From Pyxidicoccus xibeiensis (lineage in GTDB: Bacteria; Myxococcota; Myxococcia; Myxococcales; Myxococcaceae): DNA of 64,000 nt. Position 1 is the first letter of the stretch. The number at the start of each line of letters is the position of its first letter. The stretch spans positions 1,178,001-1,242,000 of the forward strand of contig NZ_JAJVKV010000001.1 of assembly GCF_024198175.1 (NCBI RefSeq), in the 5' to 3' direction. A program made the translations under genes and the position numbers. Shown piece after piece: positions 8,802 through 17,138 of the stretch. Under the pieces are notes generated by a model. The model was given only the letters and a program-made list of their open reading frames with translations, did not search any database and had not been told where the DNA came from.

Positions 8802-9698
8802 ATGTCCACCGACCTCCAGTCCCTCTCCCACTCCCTCGCCTCCGTCGTCGAGCGCGCCGCCCCCAGCGTCGTCCGGGTCGACGCGCGCCGCCGTCGAGGC
8901 GCCACCGGCATCGTCTGGAGCGCCGAGGGCCACATCGTCACCACCAGCCACGCCGTCGAGCACGAGGGCCACATCCAGGTCGGCCTCGCCGACGGCCGTG
9001 CCGTCTCCGCCGAGCTCATCGGCAGGGACCCGAGCACCGACCTCGCCCTCCTCAAGGCCGACGTGTCTGGCCTCACCCCACTCGCCCCCGCCCCGCTCGA
9101 TGACGTGAAGGTGGGCCACCTCGTCGTCGCCGTCGGCCGCCCGGGTCGCACCGCTCGCGCCACGCTCGGCATGGTCAGCACCCACGGTGACGGCTGGCGC
9201 ACCCACGCCGGGGGCCGCGTGGACCGCTACCTCGAAACGGACGCTGACCTGCCGCCCGGCTTCTCCGGCGGCGCGCTGGTGGACGCGCAGGGCCGCCTCG
9301 TGGGCCTGCTCACCGCCGCCTTCTCCCGCACCGCCGCCGTCGTCATCCCCGGCGACACGCTCACCCGCGTGACGTCCACGCTCCGGGAGCATGGCGGCGT
9401 ACGCAGGGGCTACCTGGGCGTGGGCGCGTACCCCGTCCGCATCCCGCAGCACCTGACGTCCGCCGCCGGCAGTGACGGCGGCCTCATCTTCCTCTCCATC
9501 GAGCCCGACGGCCCGGCGCACAAGGCCGGACTGCAGATGGGCGACGTGCTGGTGAGCCTGGGCGGCCAGCCGCTGCACCGGGTGGAGGACCTGCTGGGCT
9601 ACCTGGGCGACGAGAAGGTGGGCACCACCGTCCAGGCCCGCGTGCTCCGCGCTGGCGAGGTGCGCGAGGTGCCCATCACCGTCGGCAAGCGTCCGTGA
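8802..9698 (+). CDS. HtrA/Deg-like S1C serine protease with PDZ domain (first of pair)
   Basis: A 298-residue trypsin-fold protease with a C-terminal PDZ domain (about 205-298). The triad is visible: His in TTSHAVE, Asp in DPSTDLALL and Ser in GFSGGALV. The usual Asn of GNSGG is replaced by Phe, and the chain is compact (no LA loop). There is no signal peptide, so it is predicted cytoplasmic, unlike periplasmic DegP. ATG 8802 follows AAAGGAAG; upstream in-frame codons (from 8754) lack a ribosome site. The second protease starts 22 bp after its stop, so the pair probably forms an operon. Confidence 0.88.
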   Translation: MSTDLQSLSHSLASVVERAAPSVVRVDARRRRGATGIVWSAEGHIVTTSHAVEHEGHIQVGLADGRAVSAELIGRDPSTDLALLKADVSGLTPLAPAPLDDVKVGHLVVAVGRPGRTARATLGMVSTHGDGWRTHAGGRVDRYLETDADLPPGFSGGALVDAQGRLVGLLTAAFSRTAAVVIPGDTLTRVTSTLREHGGVRRGYLGVGAYPVRIPQHLTSAAGSDGGLIFLSIEPDGPAHKAGLQMGDVLVSLGGQPLHRVEDLLGYLGDEKVGTTVQARVLRAGEVREVPITVGKRP

Positions 9699-9720
9699 GG
9701 AAGGCAGGGAAAGGAACGCC

Positions 9721-10635
9721 ATGAAGCTGCTTCAACAATTCTCCGATGACCTCGAAGCCCTGGTGGCGCGCGCCGCTCCCGCCGTGGTGGGCGTGGAGCA
9801 CTCGCGCGGCCACGGCACGGGGCTCTTCCTCACCCCGGACGGCTACGTCCTCACCAACCGCCACGTGGTGATGCGCACGCGCAAGCTCACCATCCAGCTC
9901 TCCAACGGCGAGGAGCTCCGCGGCGAGCTGGTGGGCGGAGATGCGCCCACGGACCTCGCGGTGGTCCGCGCCGAGGGAACGGACTTCCCCACCCTCCCTC
10001 TCGCGGAGCCAGGGTCCGTGCGCGTGGGCCAGCTGGTGATGGCCATCGGCAACCCGTTCCGGCTGGAGCAGTCCGTGTCGCTCGGAGTCGTGAGCGCCAT
10101 CAACCGCAGCCTCCCGCTGCCCAACGGGGTCCTGCTGGAGGGGATGCTCCAGACGGATGCGGCCATCAACCCGGGCAACTCGGGCGGTCCGCTCATCAAC
10201 ACGCGTGGGCAGGTGGTGGGGCTGAACACGCTGGTGCTGCCGTATGCGCAGGGCATTGGCTTCGCGGTGGGTGCCAGCACGGCCGCGTGGGTGGCCAGCC
10301 TGCTCATCCAGCGCGGCAAGGTGGAGCGGCGCTTCCTGGGCATCGCGGCCACCGCGGTGAACCTGGACACGCGGCTGGCAAAGGACACCGGTCAGCCGCG
10401 CGCGGTGAAGGTACTCAAGGTGCAGGACGGCACGCCGGCCCACGACGCCGGGCTCCAGGTGGATGACCTGCTGCTGGCCATCAACCGCAAGACGGTGAAC
10501 AGCGTGGATGACCTGCAGCGGCTGATGGCCCTGGCCACGGACGAGGAGGTCACGCTGGATGTCCTGCGCAAGGGAGGAAGCCGCAAGAAGCTCTCCGCGC
10601 GCACCCGCCCGCGCGTCGAGCCCGTGGCCGCGTGA
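9721..10635 (+). CDS. HtrA/Deg-like S1C serine protease with PDZ domain (second of pair)
   Basis: A 304-residue paralogue of the upstream gene. The triad is canonical: His in LTNRHVV, Asp in DAPTDLAVV and Ser in NPGNSGGPLI. A PDZ domain follows (about 205-295; DGTPAHDAGLQVDDLLLAINR). It also lacks a signal peptide or membrane anchor. The canonical GNSGG suggests it is the more standard protease of the two; the first may have different specificity or act with it in a mixed oligomer (inference). The start follows AAAGGAACGCC. A strong hairpin lies just downstream. Confidence 0.93.
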   Translation: MKLLQQFSDDLEALVARAAPAVVGVEHSRGHGTGLFLTPDGYVLTNRHVVMRTRKLTIQLSNGEELRGELVGGDAPTDLAVVRAEGTDFPTLPLAEPGSVRVGQLVMAIGNPFRLEQSVSLGVVSAINRSLPLPNGVLLEGMLQTDAAINPGNSGGPLINTRGQVVGLNTLVLPYAQGIGFAVGASTAAWVASLLIQRGKVERRFLGIAATAVNLDTRLAKDTGQPRAVKVLKVQDGTPAHDAGLQVDDLLLAINRKTVNSVDDLQRLMALATDEEVTLDVLRKGGSRKKLSARTRPRVEPVAA

Positions 10636-10646
10636 GGGGACGCGAC

Positions 10647-10680
10647 GGTGGCTCCCTCTCATCAGCAGAGGGGAGCCGCC
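10647..10680. terminator. hairpin terminator between htrA-like and tetR-like genes
   Basis: A stem of GGTGGCTCCCTCT against AGAGGGGAGCCGCC with a 7-nt loop begins 11 bp after the plus-strand protease stop. The stop codon of the opposite TetR frame (10662-10664) falls inside the loop, so the hairpin may serve both directions. Confidence 0.6.
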
Positions 10681-11873
10681 GGCATCCTCGCGGGCTCATT
10701 CATGACGCGGAAGAGTCCTGCGGAGTCCGGAGGCTCCAAGACCGCTCGAAGCCAGGGCATGCGGGAACGCGGCGAGCGCCATGGCCTCCAGTGCGTTGCG
10801 TGCCACGTAGCCCGGAAGGAGCCTCCTGAGTGCATTGTCCTCGTCCCGGCAGGGCCGCATCGAAGTGCGCGCCGGGGCCTGGCGTGCATCGAGCGCCCGA
10901 ACGCCGGGGCATCGTGAGCTGCTGCCAGGGCCTCTCCAGCCATCATGGCTTCAAACCGCGCCGCTCCCACCCCCGCAGGTGAAGCACTCAATCCGCGCGG
11001 CCCTGAGTCTTCGGGCGAGGCAGTTGCCGGAGTACCGCCCTCCGCCATGGCTTTGGGACGCTTCGTTTCCACGGGTGGAGCGCCTGGCCGAGGCGCCGCC
11101 GCGTCATCAGCCATGGGTTTCGCCGCGTCACGGTCGGGCACTTCGTCCGAGGCCTTCTCGCCCTCTGGAGGCGGATGCGCCGCCGCGCCATCCTCCATTG
11201 CCGCAGCCGCGCCACTGCAAGGCACCTCAACCGAGGCCTTCTCGCCCTCTGGAGGCGGCATGCCGCCAGGCCCCCGGGGCGCCGACGTCTCCCTGGGCCC
11301 CAGCGCCCGCCAGAGCGCCTCCGCCGACGCGAGCACGTCCTCCTCCGTCACCGCCCCTTCCCACTTCATCGCCACCCGTCCCAGCTCCGCCAGCGCGCCC
11401 CACACCAGGCACGTCCTCGCCATCGTGGACCCCGGCTCCAGCACCCCGTCACGCTCGCCCTGGCTGACCACCTCCCGGACCAGGTCTCGCACCCGCCAGC
11501 CTCGCTCGTCGTCACGCCCCTGCTCCGGACGGGCGTGCAGGAAGACGAAGCTGAAGACGCCGGGCATCCGCAACACGTAGTGGGCCAGCAGCCTCCAGAG
11601 GGCGAAGAAGCCTTCGCGGAAGCCCGCGCCCTCGTCCGTGCTGGCCATCTGGAACTCGTAGCGCGCATACCGGTACAGCTCGTCGTCGGAGAAGTCCCGA
11701 ATGGCCAGTGCACAGCCGCGCTTGCTGCCGTAGCGCCGGTACAGCGAGCCCACCGACATGCGCATCACCCGCGCCAGCTCCGCGGCCGGGGTGTTGTCGT
11801 AGCCGCGCTGCGCCATCACCGCCGCCGCCTCCTCCATCCGCGTGGCCACGAACTGCTGGTACAGCTCCATCAT
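10662..11873 (-). CDS. TetR-family regulator with long low-complexity tail
   Basis: A frame of 403 residues. Residues 1-60 form a TetR helix-turn-helix domain (AQRGYDNTPAAELARVMRMS, then VGSLYRRYGSKRGCA). Residues 60-205 are the usual ligand-binding domain. About 200 extra Pro/Ala/Gly-rich residues follow, including two copies of PPPEGEKAS(V/D)EVP, and the end is basic and atypical. Ordinary TetR proteins stop near 200 residues, so the tail may be a repeat-driven extension or a readthrough after loss of the original stop. The start is one of two adjacent ATGs (11873/11870). A 20-bp perfect palindrome 32 bp upstream is a candidate autoregulatory operator. Confidence 0.75.
   Translation of the reverse strand: MMELYQQFVATRMEEAAAVMAQRGYDNTPAAELARVMRMSVGSLYRRYGSKRGCALAIRDFSDDELYRYARYEFQMASTDEGAGFREGFFALWRLLAHYVLRMPGVFSFVFLHARPEQGRDDERGWRVRDLVREVVSQGERDGVLEPGSTMARTCLVWGALAELGRVAMKWEGAVTEEDVLASAEALWRALGPRETSAPRGPGGMPPPEGEKASVEVPCSGAAAAMEDGAAAHPPPEGEKASDEVPDRDAAKPMADDAAAPRPGAPPVETKRPKAMAEGGTPATASPEDSGPRGLSASPAGVGAARFEAMMAGEALAAAHDAPAFGRSMHARPRRALRCGPAGTRTMHSGGSFRATWHATHWRPWRSPRSRMPWLRAVLEPPDSAGLFRVMNEPARMPAAPLC
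11137..11258 (-). repeat. pair of 38-bp repeats in the tetR-like tail
   Basis: 11137-11174 and 11221-11258 differ at about three positions. Both encode PPPEGEKAS(V/D)EVP on the minus strand, spaced 84 bp apart and in frame. Confidence 0.8.
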
Positions 11874-11904
11874 CTGCCCACCCCCTGCCGGACCGACCCG
11901 CCCG

Positions 11905-11924
11905 CGGAAGGAACGTTCCTTCCG
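11905..11924. promoter_or_regulatory. 20-bp perfect palindrome upstream of the tetR-like gene
   Basis: CGGAAGGAACGTTCCTTCCG is a perfect inverted repeat centred at 11914/11915, 32 bp upstream of the minus-strand start. Position and symmetry fit a TetR-family operator. Near-identical sequences occur three times inside the TonB-receptor gene (61058-61168), so it may instead belong to a dispersed repeat family. Confidence 0.6.
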
Positions 11925-12009
11925 CCAGCTCCGTCCTACCGGGTGGGGCTGACATGCAGACGGAGGACGACCGGGCAGGTCCGCTGCGGGCTGGCAAGCC
12001 ACGTGGCCT

Positions 12010-12603
12010 TCAGCGATGCAAGGACTGTAGCAACTGTCTCACGTGCGGCCACAACTCCAGATGCCGCTTCGTGGGACGCCATGCGGCGAACGCGTCGAGA
12101 GTGAAGACCCGCACGTGTTCCGACAGAGACCTGGGAAAGACGGGTGCCAGATAGACGACCTCGCACTCCACTTCGACGGGGACCTCGCGCGCCACGGCCT
12201 GGAGCAGGTGCTCGTACTTCTCGCGATGATTCGTGGCCTCTTGAATGGTGCGGATGCGTCCCAGCAGCGCCTCCATCCCGACAGCTCGCGCCTCAAGGTA
12301 GGTGCGGAGCTGCTGGTCGCAGAATGAATCCGCCGAGGTCTTCAGCTCCAGTAGAAGCCACGCAGGACTCGGCCCGTCGCGACGGAGCAAATAGTCTACG
12401 TTGGTGCTCTGATTGCCGAATTCCTTCTTCAATGGAAACTCCGGCGCGATGATGCGCACGGGCGCATTGCACTGCTCTGACAGGAACTCCTCGATGAAGA
12501 GCGCGAGGAAGACATCCACACGGCGCTCGAGCGAGTACTTTGGAAACTGACGAAAGTGTTCGAGCTGCGCGAAGAGCTCCGCGATGCTCCCATCGAGTGC
12601 CAT
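12010..12603 (-). CDS. PD-(D/E)XK nuclease-like protein of unknown function
   Basis: A 197-residue soluble protein. The core resembles the PD-(D/E)XK nuclease fold: Glu in APEFPLKKE (about residue 54), Asp in STNVDYLLRRDG (about 69) and the E-x-K pair in LLLELKTS (about 86). A long helical region follows (EARAVGMEALLGRIRTIQE), then a second conserved-looking block near VECEVVYLAP. The family is a guess from motif spacing. The role could be DNA cleavage or a defence or repair function. It stands alone, with no methyltransferase or helicase beside it. ATG 12603 follows AAGGGATGTC. Its nucleotide composition is less GC-rich than its neighbours, which may indicate transfer. Confidence 0.75.
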   Translation of the reverse strand: MALDGSIAELFAQLEHFRQFPKYSLERRVDVFLALFIEEFLSEQCNAPVRIIAPEFPLKKEFGNQSTNVDYLLRRDGPSPAWLLLELKTSADSFCDQQLRTYLEARAVGMEALLGRIRTIQEATNHREKYEHLLQAVAREVPVEVECEVVYLAPVFPRSLSEHVRVFTLDAFAAWRPTKRHLELWPHVRQLLQSLHR

Positions 12604-12766
12604 GACATCCCTTGACGAAGAGGACCGCTACGTCGCGGCCCCAGCGCCTCGCATGATACGGGGAGAGAGCCTCGCCATGGCCTGCATCGCGCCCGGCCCT
12701 TCCGTCCGCTTCGGCTGGCAGTCCTCGCCCACCGTCGGGCCCCAGGGCGACTGGAGCGGCAACGCG

Positions 12767-13060
12767 CTACGGCCGGGCCTCGTCGGTGATGACGGGCCGG
12801 TGCTCCAGGAAGACCTCGTCCTCGAAGCACCACACCCAGTCCTCGCCCGGTTCGAAGGACTGGATGACGGGATGGTGCGTGCGATGGAAGTGCTTCGTCG
12901 CATGCGTGTTGGGTGACGAGTCGCAGCACCCGATGTGCCCGCAGGACAGGCAGCGCCGCAGGTGCACCCAGCTGGACCCGCTGGACAGACACTCCTCGCA
13001 ACCCACCGCACGGGGTGCCGGGTCTCCCGCCTGCTCGACGTGTTCGCAGTCCGCGGCCAT
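12767..13060 (-). CDS. UBP-type zinc finger domain protein
   Basis: A 97-residue protein consisting almost entirely of a zf-UBP domain: paired Cys in VGCEECL, CLSCGHIGCC, and the His cluster HATKHFHRTHHP, followed by GEDWVWCFEDEVF. In eukaryotes this fold binds the ubiquitin C-terminus. Free-standing bacterial versions are common in actinobacteria and myxobacteria, and their ligand is unknown. ATG 13060 is preferred because AGGGAGGTGTGAC immediately precedes it; the frame extends upstream without support. It is transcribed away from the MFS gene. Confidence 0.9.
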   Translation of the reverse strand: MAADCEHVEQAGDPAPRAVGCEECLSSGSSWVHLRRCLSCGHIGCCDSSPNTHATKHFHRTHHPVIQSFEPGEDWVWCFEDEVFLEHRPVITDEARP

Positions 13061-13214
13061 GTCACACCTCCCTGAAGGCACACGCCCCAGCTTCACCCTA
13101 TGCACGCCAGCGGCATGCTCCACGGAGCCAGGGCCCGAGCAGCCGAGCCCCCGCCAGGACCGCCAGGCGCGCGGCGGGTGACAGGGCTCCACCCGAGCCC
13201 CACGCTTGAGCCGT

Positions 13215-14747
13215 ATGGCTTCCGGCGCTCCCGACTCCCCCCTGGCCTACGCCAGCCCTCGCGGTCGGGGCGTGCTGCTCGCCAGCGTCCTCGGCAGCGG
13301 CATGGCCTTCCTCGACGGCACCGCCGTCAACGTGGCCCTGCCCGCCATGGGCCGCGAGCTCCAGACGGACCTCTCCGGCCTCCAGTGGGCGGTGGACGCG
13401 TACCTCCTCACGCTCGGCTCGCTGGTGCTGACGGGCGGAGCGCTGGGCGACACGTGGGGGCAGCGCCGCGTCTTCCTCCTGGGCCTGGTGGCCTTCACCG
13501 CCACCTCCGTGCTGTGTGGCCTGGCTCCGAGCGCATGGACGCTCGCCCTCTTCCGCGCCGCACAGGGCCTGGGGGCCGCGCTGCTGGTGCCCGCCAGCCT
13601 CGCCCTGCTGCGCACGTCCTTCGTGGAGGCAGACCGGCAGCGCGCCATCTCCGCCTGGGCCGGGCTGTCGGGTGTCACCTCCGCGGTGGGCCCCTTGCTC
13701 GGAGGCTGGCTGGTGGATGCGGGCTCGTGGCGGCTCGTCTTCTTCCTCAACGTGCCCCTGGCTGCGCTCACCGCGTGGGTCACCCTGCGCCACGTGCCGG
13801 ACGTCGCACCGAGCCAGGAGGCGCGACGGGTGGACTTCGCCGGCTCGGTGACGGCCGCGCTCGGGCTGGGCGGCGTCATCTACGCGCTCATCGAAGGCCC
13901 CTCCCACGGCTGGCATCCCCCGACCATCGTCGCGGGCGTCGGAGGCACCCTGCTGCTGGCCGCCTTCATCGTCCTGGAGAAGCGCCAGCGCCACCCGATG
14001 CTGCCGCTGTCCCTGTTCCGCTCGCGCACCTTCTCCGGCACCAATCTCACCACGCTGGTGGTGTACTTCGCGCTGGGCGGCGCGACGTTCCTGGTGGTGC
14101 TCGCACTGCAGCAGCAGCTCGGGTACTCCGCGCTCGGTGCCGGGGCGGCGCTGCTGCCCATCACCCTGCTGCTGCTCGCGCTGTCACCTGTGGTGGGCCG
14201 GCTCGTGGGACGCTTCGGCGCGCGCCCGCTGATGGTGGCCGGGCCGCTGCTGGCGGGACTGGGGCTGGCGCTCCTCACGCGCCTCCAGCACGGTGGCAGC
14301 TATGTGGCCACGGTGCTGCCGGGTGTCATCGTGCTCGGCCTGGGCCTGGCGCTCACCGTGGGGCCGCTGACGGCCATGGTGCTCGGCGCCGTGGGAGACG
14401 AGTACGCGGGCATCGCCTCCGGAGTGAACAACGCGGTGGCGCGCATCGCGGGCCTGCTCGCGGTGGCGCTGCTGCCGCTGCTGGGCGGGCTCGCGGGTGA
14501 CATGGGCACGGACTTCCTCGCCGGCACGCGGCGCGCGCTCTGGGTATCCGCGGGGCTGTGCGCGGTAGGAGCCCTGTGCTCGCTCCTCACGATTCCACGG
14601 GAGACGGGCCGCTCGAGAGCAGGCTCCCCGCCAGCGGCCTCCCGCCCAGCGGGTGCACCTCCACGGGAGCAGCACGCATCGCCGCCCGCTCACGGCCACG
14701 CCAGCCCACGCTCAGCGCGGCGAAGCGGTGGAGCCCCTCCGCAGTGA
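13215..14747 (+). CDS. MFS drug exporter, DHA2 (EmrB/QacA) type, 14 TM
   Basis: A proton-driven exporter of about 510 residues. Helix 1 has FLDGTAVNVALPAM; motif A appears as GGALGDTWGQRRVF, and motif C-like Gly/Pro-rich helices follow (SGVTSAVGPLLGGWLV). The 14-helix topology and length suit the EmrB/QacA subfamily, which exports hydrophobic drugs. ATG 13215 is chosen over TTG 13206. The last 50 or so residues after LLTIPRETGRS are Ala/Pro/Arg/Ser-rich with no membrane character and overlap a possible minus-strand coding segment, so the 3' end may have lost its original stop. Confidence 0.92.
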   Translation: MASGAPDSPLAYASPRGRGVLLASVLGSGMAFLDGTAVNVALPAMGRELQTDLSGLQWAVDAYLLTLGSLVLTGGALGDTWGQRRVFLLGLVAFTATSVLCGLAPSAWTLALFRAAQGLGAALLVPASLALLRTSFVEADRQRAISAWAGLSGVTSAVGPLLGGWLVDAGSWRLVFFLNVPLAALTAWVTLRHVPDVAPSQEARRVDFAGSVTAALGLGGVIYALIEGPSHGWHPPTIVAGVGGTLLLAAFIVLEKRQRHPMLPLSLFRSRTFSGTNLTTLVVYFALGGATFLVVLALQQQLGYSALGAGAALLPITLLLLALSPVVGRLVGRFGARPLMVAGPLLAGLGLALLTRLQHGGSYVATVLPGVIVLGLGLALTVGPLTAMVLGAVGDEYAGIASGVNNAVARIAGLLAVALLPLLGGLAGDMGTDFLAGTRRALWVSAGLCAVGALCSLLTIPRETGRSRAGSPPAASRPAGAPPREQHASPPAHGHASPRSARRSGGAPPQ

Positions 14748-14857
14748 AGTATCGTTTGCGGTGCTGGCCGCGCTGCCCGCCCTCGACGAACCCCGCGAGC
14801 TGCCTGGCGTGGCCGGCATCGACGAACCGCTGAGCGCGCTGGAACGACGCGACGGGT
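14587..14857 (-). pseudogene. probable out-of-frame C-terminal half of the SMI1/KNR4 gene
   Basis: Minus-strand frame (stop at 14587) in which codon usage looks coding: segments such as FQRAQRFVDAGHARQLAGF, then KRYFTAEGLHRFAALSVGW and APVEVHPLGG. It continues in a different frame directly after the SMI1/KNR4 ORF ends at 14858, suggesting one gene broken by an indel near 14870. Alternatively it is chance, as it lies opposite the odd MFS C-terminus. Confidence 0.35.
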
Positions 14858-15214
14858 TCAGCCCCGGTTGCCCGGGCCGGCCGGCCGCCGCGCGCCGGGC
14901 AGACCTGCGAGCAACATATCGGCCAGCTCCTTTTCGATGGCCACCGGGAAGAAGCGGCCGGGTGGCACGCTGCCTTCGTCGGCGAGGCGCTCGGTGATGG
15001 CGGCGAAGCCGTGGTCCTGCGTGGCGCCAAACGGGGCGTAGCCATTGCTGCTGACACCCATCCGCCGCAAGAACTCCGCATAGGTGCCAGGCAGCACGAC
15101 GCCGCGGTCGGCGGCCAGGGCTGAGACGGCGGCGTCCGGCACCCCCTCCATCCTGGACAGGAATGCCGGGTCGCGTCGCCGGATGAACTGGAGCACGAGG
15201 GGCCAATCCATCAA
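14858..15214 (-). CDS. SMI1/KNR4-family protein, probably truncated by frameshift
   Basis: 118 residues matching the N-terminal part of the SMI1/KNR4 (SUKH) fold: AAVSALAADRGVVLPGTYAE followed by FLRRMG and APFGATQDHG. SUKH proteins often act as immunity proteins against secreted nuclease toxins, or in unrelated regulatory roles. The domain normally runs 130-180 residues. Here it stops abruptly in a Gly/Ala/Pro-rich run (GARRPAGPGNRG) while a coding-looking segment continues in another frame. No toxin gene is adjacent. The start is one of two adjacent ATGs at 15214. Confidence 0.7.
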   Translation of the reverse strand: MMDWPLVLQFIRRRDPAFLSRMEGVPDAAVSALAADRGVVLPGTYAEFLRRMGVSSNGYAPFGATQDHGFAAITERLADEGSVPPGRFFPVAIEKELADMLLAGLPGARRPAGPGNRG

Positions 15215-15493
15215 CGGGTTCCTTCAGGGCGGTGGGTCATGAGCAGCGGCTCCTGGCAGGTATGGCACGAGGCCACCGACGACGTCACGGAGGCTGGCTC
15301 GTCGCGGGACGGACCATCCCGACGGCACTCCGGCTCCCAAGAAGTGCCCGGAGAATGCACGCCGAGTTCCGACAACCCGCGCCTCCGCACCAGCCCGCGA
15401 CCTCCCCTCGAGATCTTGTGTCACACTGGGAGTGAACCTACAGTCGCCAGCTCCGTCACTTCGCATTCGACTCCGAATCGCCCGGGGCGCCCT

Positions 15494-17128
15494 GTGAGCA
15501 CACAAGCCGTTGAGCTGGAGAGAATCACCTCGGCCAACCTGGTGTCCGGGTTCAAGACGACGCTCCTCCATGACCACCAGCCCTTCGCGGCGCGAGTGAG
15601 CTGGATTCAATGGGACAGCGGGTTCCGGGACAGCGGGCTGGAGATCGAAGACCTCATCCTGGCGGTGAATGGCATTCCGCTGGCGCTGCCCGAGGATGCC
15701 CGTGAGCGGCAAAGCCAGGCCCCCAAGGTCATCGGGCAGCACGGCGAGCACAACGGCTTCGCCGAGGCCTCGCTGGTGGAGGGGGCGTCCATCTCGTTGA
15801 CCGTCCTTCGGAAGAACAGGCCCGGCCGGGGGTATCGCTCGCTCGAGGTAAAAGGCCGCCTCCGGGCCGAGCGCATGTACTGTGACTCCGCCGGGAAGCG
15901 GGCCCTGGCGCCCGGGGGGCCCCAGGAGTTCGCTCGGGACGGCACCGACGAGTCGTGGATGTCCTGGTATCCCAAGCGCGTGTGGGACTGGGAGCGTTAC
16001 CTGGACGGGCGGTGGCTGCAGGGGCTCGACAACCGGATGGAGTGGCAGGCCCATCTGCAACATCAAGCGCGCGTGGAGCTTGCGCTGAAGCTCTATCCGG
16101 GAGAGTTCTCCCGGCGCCTCAAGGAAGACTTCGACCGCGTGGAGCGCTGCCTCGCCGGCGAGCCATTCGCCCTGCCGCCGGAGGTGCTCGGGTTCCGCGA
16201 GGCCAACGCCAGGTGCGAGAAAGTCGTGGCGGAGGCTGGTGACCGGGGCTGGGAGGCGTTCCTCGCGGCGAATCAAGCCCACGTGCTGGAGAGCCTCCCG
16301 CGCCTGGACCTGATTCGCGACGACCGCTCCGGTATCACGGGAAAGCTGCTGGTCCTGCGCGGGCTTTCCGCACGGCAAGCGGTGAATGACGGGGTGCGAG
16401 CCATCTTCACCGTACAGCACTCCGGACACTGGGCCTTGCTCGCCGCGGACCACCCGGCGCTGAAGGGATACGCCGAGGCGGTGTCTCGCTACAAGATGAA
16501 GGTCAACGCCCGGACGCCTGAGAGCTTCGACGTCGTGGCCCGGATTGCGCCGCAGACGCGCATGGCGGTGACGCGCTCGGGTTCGGCCATTGGCCTGGAC
16601 CTGGACCCGGTGGCGGTCCGCGCGCCCGGACGATTCTTCATGGACCTGTCCACGGCGTCCTTCGCGGGAGAGGAGCTCCTGCCCACGGCGAGCGGCGCCC
16701 TACCTCCCGACGATGCGTCCCCCTCGGACGTGATGCGCGTCCTGGTCCGGGCGTTGAAGGACGGGCAGGACAGTCTTTGGAAGTCTCTCTTCGCGGACTG
16801 GAGTGCCGGCGGCGGCGGGGCCTTGCCCTTTTACCGTCCCTTCCATCCCTACAACACCTGGGACGGCGACTGGAGACGTGCCCGGAACCTGATTCTCAAC
16901 AAGGTCCGACACGTCGAGCCCGTGTGGGAGAGCGAGCCCCGGGAACTCATGTCGGGCCGCGAGTTCGAGGGCGCGCCCCACGTCGAGGAGGTCGTGGTGG
17001 AGATGAGCCACGTCGACCGCTTCGAGGAAGTTGACCGTGTCTTCGTGACAGTCTCCTTGCGCCGGGTGTGGGGGCTTCAGCGCCGCAACGGCGGCCCCTG
17101 GCGCATCGTCACCCGCAATTCCATCTAG
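15494..17128 (+). CDS. PDZ-like domain protein, unrecognised, first gene of a two-gene operon
   Basis: About 544 residues from GTG 15494. The N-terminal 120 residues contain a PDZ-like core (SGLEIEDLILAVNGIPLALP, later SISLTVLRKNR). The remainder is soluble, mixed alpha/beta and not recognised; it includes a run of helices (about 180-260) and a C-terminal beta-rich part ending VWGLQRRNGGPWRIV, which recalls a small lipocalin- or SnoaL-like sheet. No signal peptide is seen. An upstream ATG at 15239 keeps the frame open, but the extra 85 residues look non-coding. The next gene starts 11 bp after the stop, so the two products probably act together. Confidence 0.7.
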   Translation: MSTQAVELERITSANLVSGFKTTLLHDHQPFAARVSWIQWDSGFRDSGLEIEDLILAVNGIPLALPEDARERQSQAPKVIGQHGEHNGFAEASLVEGASISLTVLRKNRPGRGYRSLEVKGRLRAERMYCDSAGKRALAPGGPQEFARDGTDESWMSWYPKRVWDWERYLDGRWLQGLDNRMEWQAHLQHQARVELALKLYPGEFSRRLKEDFDRVERCLAGEPFALPPEVLGFREANARCEKVVAEAGDRGWEAFLAANQAHVLESLPRLDLIRDDRSGITGKLLVLRGLSARQAVNDGVRAIFTVQHSGHWALLAADHPALKGYAEAVSRYKMKVNARTPESFDVVARIAPQTRMAVTRSGSAIGLDLDPVAVRAPGRFFMDLSTASFAGEELLPTASGALPPDDASPSDVMRVLVRALKDGQDSLWKSLFADWSAGGGGALPFYRPFHPYNTWDGDWRRARNLILNKVRHVEPVWESEPRELMSGREFEGAPHVEEVVVEMSHVDRFEEVDRVFVTVSLRRVWGLQRRNGGPWRIVTRNSI

Positions 17129-17138
17129 CGGAGAGCCC

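Noticed and set aside
7304-11258. 57-bp and 38-bp repeats as mobile-element ends
   Set aside because: They are in-frame, of different sequence, not at gene boundaries, and show no flanking duplications, so they are best explained as coding minisatellites.
15239-15493. N-terminal extension of the PDZ-like protein from ATG 15239
   Set aside because: The extra residues look non-coding (RPPLEILCHTG-like mix), and the family-like core begins just after GTG 15494.
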